A DNA stretch of 29,308 nucleotides from Humisphaera sp. (GCA_025351525.1 JANXVV010000226.1:1-29308), one strand, 5' to 3'; counted from the stretch's first letter, positions 8,869-15,974 are shown. Translations and numbers: made by a program. Notes: generated by a model from the sequence alone, not told the origin.

Positions 8869-8895
8869 CGTTTTGCGGGATTGCAGTGCTCTTGC

Positions 8896-8925
8896 TTGAC
8901 ACTTGCCTTAACAAATACCGATAAT
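8896..8925 (+). promoter_or_regulatory. Sigma-70-like promoter for the Sua5-phosphatase fusion gene
   Basis: TTGACA at 8896-8901 and GATAAT at 8920-8925, separated by 18 bp. Transcription would be expected to start near 8932, only about 3 nt before the ATG at 8935, implying a leaderless or nearly leaderless mRNA. This also supports 8935 as start over the upstream in-frame TTG at 8881, which would lie before the promoter. Confidence 0.65.
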
Positions 8926-8934
8926 TGGGAAAAG

Positions 8935-10068
8935 ATGCCCGCGGAAGTCGTCAACATATTCGAGACAGGGAATTACGAGCAACAGATACTGCGCGCTGCG
9001 GAATGGTTGCGCCAAGGTAAATTGGTGGTGCTTCCCACGGAGACGGTCTACGGTGCCGCCGCACTTTTGAGGCAGTCTTCGGCGATCAGTCGATTGAAGG
9101 CGATGCGGCCCGATGCGATGGATAAGCCGTTGACGGTGCATTTGGCCCGTCGCGACGATGCCGATCAATTTCTGGGCCCGGTCGGCGAGATCGGGCGACG
9201 GATGATGAAAAAGCTCTGGCCGGGGCCGGTGGGTTTGCTTTTCGACGTGCCTGAAGCGCGGCGAGCGCAGGTGGCCGCCGAGCAGGGCGTGGCCGAATCC
9301 GATCTGTATGAAAACGGCACGATCACGGTGCGGTGCCCGGATCACATCGTGGCCACCGAGGTGATTGCAGAGGCCGGCGATACGGTGGTGGCGGTGCGTG
9401 CCGGCGTGGGATCGGCTCAACCGGCGCTGCGGGCGGATCAGGTGGTTCGGGATATGGGAGACCGGGTCGATTTGATTTTGGATGCGGGCCAATCGCTCTA
9501 CAGCAAGCCATCGACGATCGTGAAGGTGAAACAAAATGGGTATGAAATTGTTCGGGCGGGCGTGTATGATGCGAGGATCATCGAGCGATTGATGCGGACG
9601 ACGATTTTGTTTGTATGCAGCGGGAACACCTGCCGTTCCCCGATGGCCGAGGGAATTGCGCGGCGTGTGCTGGCGGACAAGTTGAGCATTTCGGAAGCGG
9701 AATTGGAGAAAAAAGGAATCACGGTCCTCTCGGCGGGCAGTATGGCGATGCACGGCGCGCGGGCGACGCCGCAGGGTGTCGATGCCCTTCGCGAGTTGGG
9801 TGTCGACTTGTCGAAGCATCGATCGCGGCCGCTCTCGGTGGAATTGATTCATCAGGCGGACATGATCTACACGATGGGCAACGGTCATGCGATGGCGGTG
9901 GTGGCGCTGGTTCCGTCGGCTGTTGAAAAAGTGAAGACGCTTGCCCCCGGCCGTGAAATCGACGACCCGATCGGCAGCGATGTTTCGGTGTATCGGGCCC
10001 TGGCGGGCGAGTTGCGGGAGTTGATTGAGAATCGTCTGAATGAGAAGACTCTGGAGAACGTCCTTTGA
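8935..10068 (+). CDS. Threonylcarbamoyl-AMP synthase fused to LMW protein phosphatase
   Basis: A 377-residue two-domain protein. Residues about 15-215 are a Sua5/YrdC/YciO domain: GKLVVLPTETVYGAAAL (28-44) and KAMRPDAMDKPLTVHL (55-70), then LWPGPVGLLF and KPSTIVKV. This family makes threonylcarbamoyl-AMP from threonine, bicarbonate and ATP for tRNA t6A37. Residues about 220-377 are a low-molecular-weight phosphatase: FVCSGNTCRSPMAEG (226-240) with the C(X5)R loop Cys228-Arg234, and DDPIG (343-347) with the general-acid Asp. This half most resembles the YwlE protein-arginine/tyrosine phosphatase group. In Bacillus the separate genes ywlC, ywlE and ywlF (rpiB) are neighbours, and here rpiB follows 17 bp later, so the fusion preserves that cluster. 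An internal ATG (residue 220) lies exactly at the domain boundary and could give free phosphatase. Confidence 0.9.
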   Translation: MPAEVVNIFETGNYEQQILRAAEWLRQGKLVVLPTETVYGAAALLRQSSAISRLKAMRPDAMDKPLTVHLARRDDADQFLGPVGEIGRRMMKKLWPGPVGLLFDVPEARRAQVAAEQGVAESDLYENGTITVRCPDHIVATEVIAEAGDTVVAVRAGVGSAQPALRADQVVRDMGDRVDLILDAGQSLYSKPSTIVKVKQNGYEIVRAGVYDARIIERLMRTTILFVCSGNTCRSPMAEGIARRVLADKLSISEAELEKKGITVLSAGSMAMHGARATPQGVDALRELGVDLSKHRSRPLSVELIHQADMIYTMGNGHAMAVVALVPSAVEKVKTLAPGREIDDPIGSDVSVYRALAGELRELIENRLNEKTLENVL

Positions 10069-10085
10069 GCGGGAAACACTCGGCC

Positions 10086-10541
10086 ATGAAAATTGCCATC
10101 GCCTGCGATCATCGCGGTTTTGAAGCCAAGCGTCGGCTGCTGCCCATCTTGAAAAAGCTGGGGCACGAGGTGCAGGATCTGGGATGCGACGGCACCGCCA
10201 GCGTCGACTACCCGGACTTCGCCGTGCCCGTCGCCGCGCAGGTGGCCGTCGAGATATTCGATGTGGGGATTCTTCTGGATGGCAGCGGCATCGGCATGTC
10301 CGTGGTGGCTAACAAAGTGATGGGGGTGCGGGCGGCGTTGGTGCATGATGAGGTGACCGCCCGCAGGGCCCGCGAGCATAATCATTGCAATGTGCTGTGC
10401 CTGGGGACCGACCTTTTGAGTGAAGATCAGATTCGGAAGATCGTCGAAATTTTTCTCGACACCCCGTTCGGAAATGGACGGCACGCGCGTCGGGTGGAAA
10501 AGGTCACCAAGGTTGAGAAAGAGCAGCGCGGAATGAAATGA
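10086..10541 (+). CDS. rpiB: Ribose-5-phosphate isomerase B (RpiB/LacAB family)
   Basis: A 151-residue protein that would interconvert ribose 5-phosphate and ribulose 5-phosphate in the pentose phosphate pathway. Family marks: MKIAIACDHRGFEAK (usual DHAG-x-x-LK), YPDFAVPVA (43-51), GSGIGMSVVANKVMGVRAA (66-84), HDEVTARRAREHN (87-99). The catalytic cysteine of the classic family (GILICGTGIGM) is replaced: the sequence reads GILLDGSGIGM, with Asp65. The ATG at 10086 is chosen over the in-frame TTG at 10065 because homology begins at MKIAIACDH. It follows the Sua5-phosphatase fusion by 17 bp and is probably in the same operon. Other aldose phosphates as substrate are possible. Confidence 0.9.
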   Translation: MKIAIACDHRGFEAKRRLLPILKKLGHEVQDLGCDGTASVDYPDFAVPVAAQVAVEIFDVGILLDGSGIGMSVVANKVMGVRAALVHDEVTARRAREHNHCNVLCLGTDLLSEDQIRKIVEIFLDTPFGNGRHARRVEKVTKVEKEQRGMK

Positions 10542-10564
10542 AGCGGGGCGATCGAGTGTATTTC

Positions 10565-10606
10565 ACGCCGGGATCGGAGCTGAAAGCGACGACCCGGATT
10601 CTGCGG
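10565..10606. repeat. Half of a family B hairpin element (truncated copy)
   Basis: ACGCCGGGATCGGAG, six unrelated bases, then GCGACGACCCGGATT and CTGCGG match the left half of the elements at 4798 and 15102. The right half is missing; family C sequence begins 17 bp later. It looks like an element interrupted or deleted on one side. Confidence 0.8.
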
Positions 10607-10622
10607 AAGATTTGGGATCTCC

Positions 10623-10773
10623 GGTCCCCTCCACCCGGTACTCCGCAGGGAGGGTTAGGGTGAGGGGACTTGCCTTTTTCTTCCGCCGAGTCGAGAAATG
10701 CAGCGTCTTCTCGCTGTTAAGGAAGACCCCTCACCCTAACCCTCCCCCCATGAGTATATGGGGGGAGGGGACC
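10623..10773. repeat. Inverted repeat, family C (CCCTCACCCTAACCC type)
   Basis: GGTCCCCTCC (10623-10632) pairs with GGAGGGGACC (10764-10773), and GAGGGTTAGGGTGAGGGG (10650-10667) pairs perfectly with 10727-10744. The loop (10668-10726) is not repetitive. It lies between the convergent rpiB and TrkH/KtrB genes and could slow transcription from both sides, but there is no U-tract. Similar CCCTCACCCTAACCC repeats are common in many bacterial genomes. Confidence 0.85.
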
Positions 10774-10781
10774 GGAGAGCC

Positions 10782-10799
10782 AAATGCGATGGCCCTGCC
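10782..10799. repeat. 18-bp exact direct repeat, copy 2
   Basis: AAATGCGATGGCCCTGCC, identical to 8851-8868. It directly follows the family C inverted repeat. Confidence 0.8.
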
Positions 10800-10866
10800 T
10801 ACAGAAGCCGAACCGGGTCACCTGAGGTGACGCAGCCAGAAAAATTCATCGAAATATTGTGCATCC

Positions 10867-12102
10867 CTATCCTACCGCCACTTCCGCATCGCTGGTGGAA
10901 TCGGCCATCCACCACAGGATCAGCAGCGGCACCATTCTCCCGGCCATCATCAGCGCGGCCAGCACAAACGCACCCTTCGGCATATTCGGCAATAGGTCGT
11001 GCGAAAGCCCGACGTTGCTCAATGCGCTGATCGTCAAAAACACACTCTGATCCGGTGCCAGTTGCGGCTCCGCGAACAGCAGCATCAGGAATCCCACGAA
11101 GGCGATGGTGAGATAAATTCCAAGCCAACTCAGGGCGATCCCCATCGGTCGTCCCGGGCTTTCGCCGCGAAGTAGTTTTCCAGTTCCCGTACACAGCACG
11201 GCCAATGTTGACACTTTCAGTCCACCACCGGTTCCACCCGAAGCCGCGCCGATCATCATCATCACCACGATCGACCATTGCATCGCATGCGGGTAGAGCG
11301 ACATATGCTCGAATGAAATGCCGGCGGTGCGGCTGTTGATGGCGACGACGGAACTGGACGCGAGCACTCCGGCCCATTTCTCGCGCGAAAAAAATCCGCC
11401 CGCAGCGATCCACTGGATCACCGTCAAGCTCACCACCGAAACGATGTACAGCCCGAGCGACCCGGCAAGGATGGTTCGGGCATGTATTGATAGAGGTCGA
11501 CGGCGAATGAAAAGATCAGTCAACTCCATCAGTACGGTAAGCCCAATCCCACCGAGAAAGATCATTGGCAATACGATGAAATGCGTCTGCCAGGCGGCTG
11601 TCGAAAAAGGTTGACCGATCGCGATTCCGCTGTTCCCAAACGCACCCGCCCCTTGCAGCAGGCTGCTGAGAAATGAATGGCGAATGCCGCATCCACCGAT
11701 GGTTCCGATGAACAGCGATAACAGTTCCACCAAGCCCGCGGCTTGGATGATCCGTCGGTCGGTGAACCGAAGCCGAAGAATTCGTCGCATCGCCAAACCG
11801 CCGACGATGAGCGAAAACAGCGAGCCGGCGATGGTCAGCAGCAGCACGAGAAACTGCCCGGCGGGCCTGAAATAATTCGGCCCGACCGATTGCGGAAACC
11901 CGGTGAGCGTGGCGGCGTTGACAGCCGTGAGAACCGCCCGATCGAAATTCATGGTGTTGCCCTGCGGCATCATCCCCCGCGCTTGGAACAGGAAGATGCA
12001 CAGCACAATCAGCGTGACGTAGGCCGGGAAAAGCCAGTTGACCAACTCCTTGCCAAAATCATCGCCGGCCGGCAACGCAGGCAGCGGAGCAGGAGTGGCC
12101 AT
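10867..12102 (-). CDS. TrkH/KtrB-type potassium transporter, membrane subunit
   Basis: A membrane protein of 411 residues from the ATG at 12100-12102; an in-frame GTG at 12126 would add 8 residues. It shows the four pseudo-repeated pore segments of the Trk/Ktr/HKT superfamily, each with a selectivity-type Gly: AVNAATLTGF, GAFGNSGIAIG, AINSRTAGIS and TISALSNVGLS. The GGTGGGLKVST segment after the third pore and GIGLTVLMEL are also typical. About 400 residues fits KtrB better than the roughly 480-residue TrkH. These channels need a cytoplasmic RCK/TrkA-KtrA ring; no such gene is in the window. It lies downstream of hisI on the same strand but with a repeat between them, so shared transcription is uncertain. 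Confidence 0.88.
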   Translation of the reverse strand: MATPAPLPALPAGDDFGKELVNWLFPAYVTLIVLCIFLFQARGMMPQGNTMNFDRAVLTAVNAATLTGFPQSVGPNYFRPAGQFLVLLLTIAGSLFSLIVGGLAMRRILRLRFTDRRIIQAAGLVELLSLFIGTIGGCGIRHSFLSSLLQGAGAFGNSGIAIGQPFSTAAWQTHFIVLPMIFLGGIGLTVLMELTDLFIRRRPLSIHARTILAGSLGLYIVSVVSLTVIQWIAAGGFFSREKWAGVLASSSVVAINSRTAGISFEHMSLYPHAMQWSIVVMMMIGAASGGTGGGLKVSTLAVLCTGTGKLLRGESPGRPMGIALSWLGIYLTIAFVGFLMLLFAEPQLAPDQSVFLTISALSNVGLSHDLLPNMPKGAFVLAALMMAGRMVPLLILWWMADSTSDAEVAVG

Positions 12103-12148
12103 TTTTATTTTTGATCGCGCAGGCACACGGCTCCGATGATTAATCTTC

Positions 12149-12172
12149 GTTTAGCGGTGGCCCGGAGGGCCG
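12149..12172. repeat. Family F hairpin (copy 1)
   Basis: CGTTTAGCG followed by GGCCC, loop GGA, GGGCC (12159-12171). The same CGTTTAGCG plus hairpin recurs at 28011-28036. Here it sits between hisI and the K+ transporter, both on the minus strand. Confidence 0.75.
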
Positions 12173-12213
12173 CGTTCTCTTTATGCGTCGAAAAAACACA
12201 CCTAATTTCAAAC

Positions 12214-12603
12214 CTATTTTCGATATACCGCCTCCGCATCAAACGCCTTCTCCGCAACGATCTTCCACTCGCCGGCGCCACCCTGATATTCCCGAAAAAA
12301 ACAACTGCGATACCCCTCATGGCAGGCTGCCACGACCTGCTCGACCTTGAACAACACCACATCCCGATCGCAATCCGTCAACACCGCTTTCACCAGTTGA
12401 AAGTGCCCGCTGCTTTCGCCTTTCAAAGCCAATCTTCCCCGGCTTCGGCTGTAGGTATGCACTTTGCCGGTTGCCATCGTTTTGTCGAGTGCCTCCCGAT
12501 TGGCGTAAGCCATCATCAGCACCTGGCCGTTCGCCGCATCCTGAACGATGACCGGGATCAAACCGTTGCCGTCAAATTTCAAACTGTCGAGTTGCGCATC
12601 CAT
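12214..12603 (-). CDS. hisI: Phosphoribosyl-AMP cyclohydrolase
   Basis: A 129-residue single-domain HisI. It opens the adenine ring of phosphoribosyl-AMP, the third step of histidine biosynthesis. Visible family marks: GLIPVIVQDAANGQVLMMAY (14-33), YSRSRGRLALKGESSGH (51-67), DCDRD at 77-81 for Mg, and the Zn-binding cysteines Cys78, Cys94 (in ACHEG) and Cys101 (in SCFF). The usual WHKGE in the middle motif is ALKGE here, a departure from the family. There is no fused HisE domain and no other his gene nearby, which fits the scattered his genes seen in many planctomycetes. Confidence 0.93.
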   Translation of the reverse strand: MDAQLDSLKFDGNGLIPVIVQDAANGQVLMMAYANREALDKTMATGKVHTYSRSRGRLALKGESSGHFQLVKAVLTDCDRDVVLFKVEQVVAACHEGYRSCFFREYQGGAGEWKIVAEKAFDAEAVYRK

Positions 12604-12681
12604 GGTGTTGTTCTCTTGGCTGTGGAGGGATTTGTCAACCTGAATGAACGCCGCTGCGCGGTTATCCCACGAGCAGGGGAG

Positions 12682-12759
12682 TTTTTTGGCGGCTGTGCCG
12701 AAGGCACGCGTTTTTCGAGTTGAAAAAAGCGTGCCTCCGGCACAGCCGCTAAAAAAAAA
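12682..12759. repeat. Family D hairpin (copy 1)
   Basis: The arms at 12688-12709 and 12729-12750 (core CGGCTGTGCCGAAGGCAC and its complement) match at 20 of 22 positions, extended by T6 on the left and A9 on the right. A second copy is at 16131-16193. It lies between the divergent hisI and hydrolase genes, so a terminator role is unlikely. The remaining 12604-12809 gap holds only a TACAAT box at 12793-12798 close to the next start. Confidence 0.88.
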
Positions 12760-12809
12760 TGCAAGATGCCCACCCTCGCCGCCCGATTGGTTCTACAATT
12801 GACCCATCC

Positions 12810-14084
12810 ATGATCTACCCCGCGATTCACCGCGTCCTGATGATCCTTTACACCGCGCTGCCGGCGGCGATGTTCATCGTATCGATTCGCCGCGGCGTTA
12901 AATCGCGGAGCGCGGCGCCGGTCATTTCCTTTTTCATCACTTGCTTCAGTGCCGTCATCCTTGGAACCGCCAGTGTGATTCTGAGTGCCGTTTTGCTGCA
13001 GGGCCGGGTTTTGATGGGGCAGATCGTGCAGAGTTGGTATTTTCTGCTTGGGCTTCTGTGCATCATGGGCGTATTTCGCGGCGTCGTGCGGTTGGGGATC
13101 AATCGCATATTCAATGTGCCGCTTTTTGCGAATGGCCGACCGACAAATCCCGCCGGCTTGCGCGCCACGGTCGCATTTCTCGTGCAGTCGATCCTGCTGT
13201 TCATCGTCGGATTCCCATTCATCATTGGCACGATGCTGGTTCACCGCACCCGCGTTCACTCTGCCGACACCCCGATGTCGCTGGCCGGTTGCGAAGCTGA
13301 ATCGGTGAGTTTCGCGGCGACGGATGGACCGGTCATCGCCGCCTGGTGGATTCCCGCCGACCCGGTGCAACCGATGCACGATGAAGATCAGACGGGTCAT
13401 CGCACCGTGCTTCTGTGCTGCACGATCGGCGATGATCTGAAACATCAGGCGGGGCTGTTACGGCTACTCGTCAACGAAGGCTACCATGTGCTGGCCATCG
13501 ACCTTCGCGGGAACGGGGACAGCGACGGGCAGTGGGCCGGTTTTGGCGCGGTGGAATATCAGGACGTGCTGGGAGCCGTGCGCTGGTTGAAGAATAATCA
13601 TCCGCGGGAAGCCCTGCGGATTTACGGTGTCGGCGGTGGCGTGGGAGGAGCCGCGCTTATCACGGCGGCAGTGGACCCGAGTAGCGACGGGCAGGCTATC
13701 GACGCCTTGGCGGTCTTTGGCGTCTACGCCGATTTCACCGCGGTCTCTCGCTCGATTCTCGCCGACCGTGTCTCCGTGCCGTTTAGAGCGTGGGCACTGA
13801 AGACATTGCTCCCGGTCGCATCGGCGCATGCGGGCGTGGATCTGACTCGCTATGCCCCGGCGAAGGGGGTCGATCAACTTTGGCCGCGCCCGATCCTGGT
13901 GATTCACGGGCGCGCGGATTCGGTCGTGCCGTTTTCAGAGGGAATGGATCTTTTCAGAGCCGCCGCGTTTCCGAAACGATCGCTCTGGCTCCCCGGCAAT
14001 CACACGGCCATTTACCAGGACCGGCGCGGGGCGAGCATCCTGCTTCAATTCCTTAACCAGGCCCATTCCATCCCGGCGATTTGA
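12810..14084 (+). CDS. Membrane-anchored alpha/beta hydrolase-fold protein lacking the Ser nucleophile
   Basis: A 424-residue protein. Residues 1-150 hold about four hydrophobic helices (for example around 8-25, 35-60, 66-90 and 125-145). The C-terminal domain is an alpha/beta hydrolase of the esterase/peptidase (S9/DUF-type) kind: TVLLCCTIGDD, AIDLRGNGDSDG, the elbow YGVGGGVGGAAL, HGRADSVVP with Asp370, and PGNHTAIY with His398. The elbow of active members is GxSxGG; here both alignable positions (275 and 277) are Gly, encoded by GGC, one transition from AGC. The acid and His are intact, so it may be inactive or use another mechanism. ATG 12810 is chosen because the region before it is repeat sequence; a TACAAT at 12793-12798 suggests a very short leader. 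Confidence 0.75.
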   Translation: MIYPAIHRVLMILYTALPAAMFIVSIRRGVKSRSAAPVISFFITCFSAVILGTASVILSAVLLQGRVLMGQIVQSWYFLLGLLCIMGVFRGVVRLGINRIFNVPLFANGRPTNPAGLRATVAFLVQSILLFIVGFPFIIGTMLVHRTRVHSADTPMSLAGCEAESVSFAATDGPVIAAWWIPADPVQPMHDEDQTGHRTVLLCCTIGDDLKHQAGLLRLLVNEGYHVLAIDLRGNGDSDGQWAGFGAVEYQDVLGAVRWLKNNHPREALRIYGVGGGVGGAALITAAVDPSSDGQAIDALAVFGVYADFTAVSRSILADRVSVPFRAWALKTLLPVASAHAGVDLTRYAPAKGVDQLWPRPILVIHGRADSVVPFSEGMDLFRAAAFPKRSLWLPGNHTAIYQDRRGASILLQFLNQAHSIPAI

Positions 14085-14115
14085 ATTGCCCCGGAAAGAA
14101 TGCAGAATGAACCAA

Positions 14116-14178
14116 GTGGCAGAGGCGTCTCGCCTCTGTTCCCGCACTCAAAACGCATGGGCGAGACGCCCATGCCAC
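14116..14178. repeat. Paired hairpin repeat, family A (third locus)
   Basis: Two hairpins face each other: CAGAGGCG, TCT, CGCCTCTG (14120-14138) and CATGGGCG, AGA, CGCCCATG (14156-14174), bounded by GTGGCA on the left and TGCCAC on the right. Stem bases differ from the copies at 301-418, yet pairing is complete in each. It forms the sequence just before the RluA-type gene and is read through by a false upstream start of that gene. Confidence 0.85.
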
Positions 14179-14192
14179 CTGTTTTAGATTTG

Positions 14193-15077
14193 ATGCCCAT
14201 GCTCCTTCTCGATTCCCTCGTCAAACGTTACCCCACCGCCAAACGGCAAACCCTCAAGCGGATGGTCGAGGAAGGCCGCGTGCGCGTGAATGGGCGGATC
14301 GCGCAAAAGCTGAAGCAGGAGTTGGCCGATTCGGACAAGGTGCAGGTGGATGAAACCGCGCGTCAGGCCGAAGTGCCCGCCGGCCCGGAACTGGCGGTAG
14401 TGTTTGAGGATGAAGACATCCTGGTCGTGAACAAACCCCCCGGCCTGCTGACCAGCACCGTGCCGCGCGAAAAGCGGGAGACGCTGCTGGCGATGGTGCG
14501 CGATTACATCGCCGCCACCAGCCCGCGATCGCGCGTCGGACTGATCCATCGCCTGGACCGCGACGCCTCCGGCCTGCTGGTCTTTTCCAAAAACACCGAA
14601 GCCTATGACGTTCTCAAACGCCAGCTTTTCGAGCGACGGGTCGATCGCGTCTATGTGGCGATCGTCGAAGGCAAGCCGCAGGAGCAGCAGGGCCGTATGC
14701 GGTCATCGCTGGTCGAGCTGCCGGATGGTTCGGTGCGGTCGACCAAGATGGACGGCAAGGGGCAGATGGCGTTGACCGAGTATCTGGTTTTGCAACAGAC
14801 TCCCACGCGGGCCATGCTGCGGGTGGTGCTGCACACGGGACGAAAGCATCAGATTCGCGTCCACCTCAGCGAGCGCGGCACCCCGATCGTGAACGACCCG
14901 ATCTACGGCCCCGACCCGAAAACGAAAGGTCGGCTGATGCTGGCGTCCATCTCGCTTTCTTTGACACATCCCCGCAGTCAAAAGCGACTGACGTTCGAGA
15001 CGCCGATTCCGGATGATTTGAAGAAGGCCTGTTCGACACTGCCGGCAAAAATCGCGAAGGACAAACGCTCCGTTTAA
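14193..15077 (+). CDS. RluA-family pseudouridine synthase with S4 domain
   Basis: A 294-residue protein. Residues about 4-50 are an S4 RNA-binding domain (SLVKRYPTAKRQTLKRMVEE, then GRVRVNG). Residues about 65-285 are the catalytic domain: DILVVNKPPGLL (75-86), then GLIHRLDRDASGLLVFSK with catalytic Asp122 in HRLD, RVYVAIVEG, and HTGRKHQIRVHL near the end. It isomerises specific uridines in rRNA or tRNA; the RluC/RluD-type target cannot be decided from sequence. An in-frame ATG at 14100 would add residues encoded by the family A repeat, so 14193 (or 14199) is preferred. It is convergent with the Uma2 gene, with a family B hairpin between. Confidence 0.9.
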   Translation: MPMLLLDSLVKRYPTAKRQTLKRMVEEGRVRVNGRIAQKLKQELADSDKVQVDETARQAEVPAGPELAVVFEDEDILVVNKPPGLLTSTVPREKRETLLAMVRDYIAATSPRSRVGLIHRLDRDASGLLVFSKNTEAYDVLKRQLFERRVDRVYVAIVEGKPQEQQGRMRSSLVELPDGSVRSTKMDGKGQMALTEYLVLQQTPTRAMLRVVLHTGRKHQIRVHLSERGTPIVNDPIYGPDPKTKGRLMLASISLSLTHPRSQKRLTFETPIPDDLKKACSTLPAKIAKDKRSV

Positions 15078-15101
15078 TCGAATCCTTGGACGATGAAAAT
15101 C

Positions 15102-15195
15102 ACGCCGGAATCGGAGCCGTAGGCGACGACCCGGATTCCGCAAGGTGTGGCTCGCCGCAGAATCCGGGTCGTCGCTCAAGCTCCGATCCCGGCGT
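15102..15195. repeat. Long hairpin element, family B (copy 2)
   Basis: Same plan as 4798-4892: outer stem ACGCCGGAATCGGAG with CTCCGATCCCGGCGT, a small internal loop of different sequence, inner stem GCGACGACCCGGATTCCGC with its complement (one mismatch), and a 15-nt loop sharing GTGGCTC. It lies between convergent genes and could work as a two-way transcription barrier here. Confidence 0.9.
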
Positions 15196-15224
15196 GTTAA
15201 AACACAGGCGATACAATTTCCAAT

Positions 15225-15974
15225 CTAAATGGGTGCGGCGGTTGATCCGACTTCACGCGCCGCCGCAAGCCCTTTCACAAATGCCCCATGTTCCTCGCCC
15301 GCGCAACCCCGCTGCAGCGCGCCCAGCACTTGGACCAGGTCTCCCGCGATCATCGACGCCACTGCAAGCCAGAGCCCGGGAAAGGCCTCGCTTCGATGGA
15401 TGCCGTCCTCTCCCGGCGCGAGTTTTTCATACCGCCCGTCGCGGAGGATGAACCAGTCGATCTCGCCGTCATAGGTGCGGTGGACGATGTATTCCTTCAC
15501 CCCGTTGCGGCGATAGACCTGGAGCTTTGCCCCAAGATCGAAGCTGAAACTGCTAGCGGCAATCTCGACGATGAGTTCCGGCGATCCGACGATGTAACCC
15601 TTCTCATCGATCTTGATTCGCCCGCCATGGGTGGGGAGGGTATAGAGGCACAGGTCGGGTTGCGGGTCATTATCGAGGTCGAGGAAGATCGTGCTGTTGT
15701 CCGCCGCCGCGACGCCGGGGGTTGTCATTCGGTACACGCCGAGCCATGTGGTCATGTCAACGTGGGGCTGACCGTGAAATCCTGCCGATACCGCTGCTGC
15801 CGCCATATATACCACTCCTTCGATTCGTTCCGCCTTGACGTGCGACGGCATGGCGGCATAACGCCGGACATACTCGGCATGATTCAGCCGGTCCCCCGAT
15901 TCCAACGGCGGGATTGGTTGTTTGGCCGGCGCTCGGGCGGGACTGGGAAAATGAGCAACGGGAAGGGTTGACAT
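15225..15974 (-). CDS. Uma2 family (DUF820) restriction-endonuclease-fold protein
   Basis: A 249-residue protein of the Uma2 family, a PD-(D/E)xK nuclease fold abundant in cyanobacteria and planctomycetes and of unknown physiological role. Visible marks: HVKAERIEGVVYMAAA (45-60), DPQPDLCLY with Asp107, GYIVGSPELIVEIAASS with Glu137, and DLGAKLQVYRRNGVKEYIV with Lys150, which together give the D-ExE-K pattern. The C-terminal part (WFILRDGRYEKLAPGEDG, then FPGLWLAV) is the usual ending. All catalytic residues appear present. The N-terminal 20 residues are proline-rich and variable. It is a single gene, convergent with the pseudouridine synthase. Confidence 0.9.
   Translation of the reverse strand: MSTLPVAHFPSPARAPAKQPIPPLESGDRLNHAEYVRRYAAMPSHVKAERIEGVVYMAAAAVSAGFHGQPHVDMTTWLGVYRMTTPGVAAADNSTIFLDLDNDPQPDLCLYTLPTHGGRIKIDEKGYIVGSPELIVEIAASSFSFDLGAKLQVYRRNGVKEYIVHRTYDGEIDWFILRDGRYEKLAPGEDGIHRSEAFPGLWLAVASMIAGDLVQVLGALQRGCAGEEHGAFVKGLAAAREVGSTAAPI

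Noticed and set aside
12682..12759. Family D hairpin as an intrinsic terminator
   Set aside because: It has T- and A-runs like a two-way terminator, but both copies lie between divergent genes, where no transcript is expected to end.
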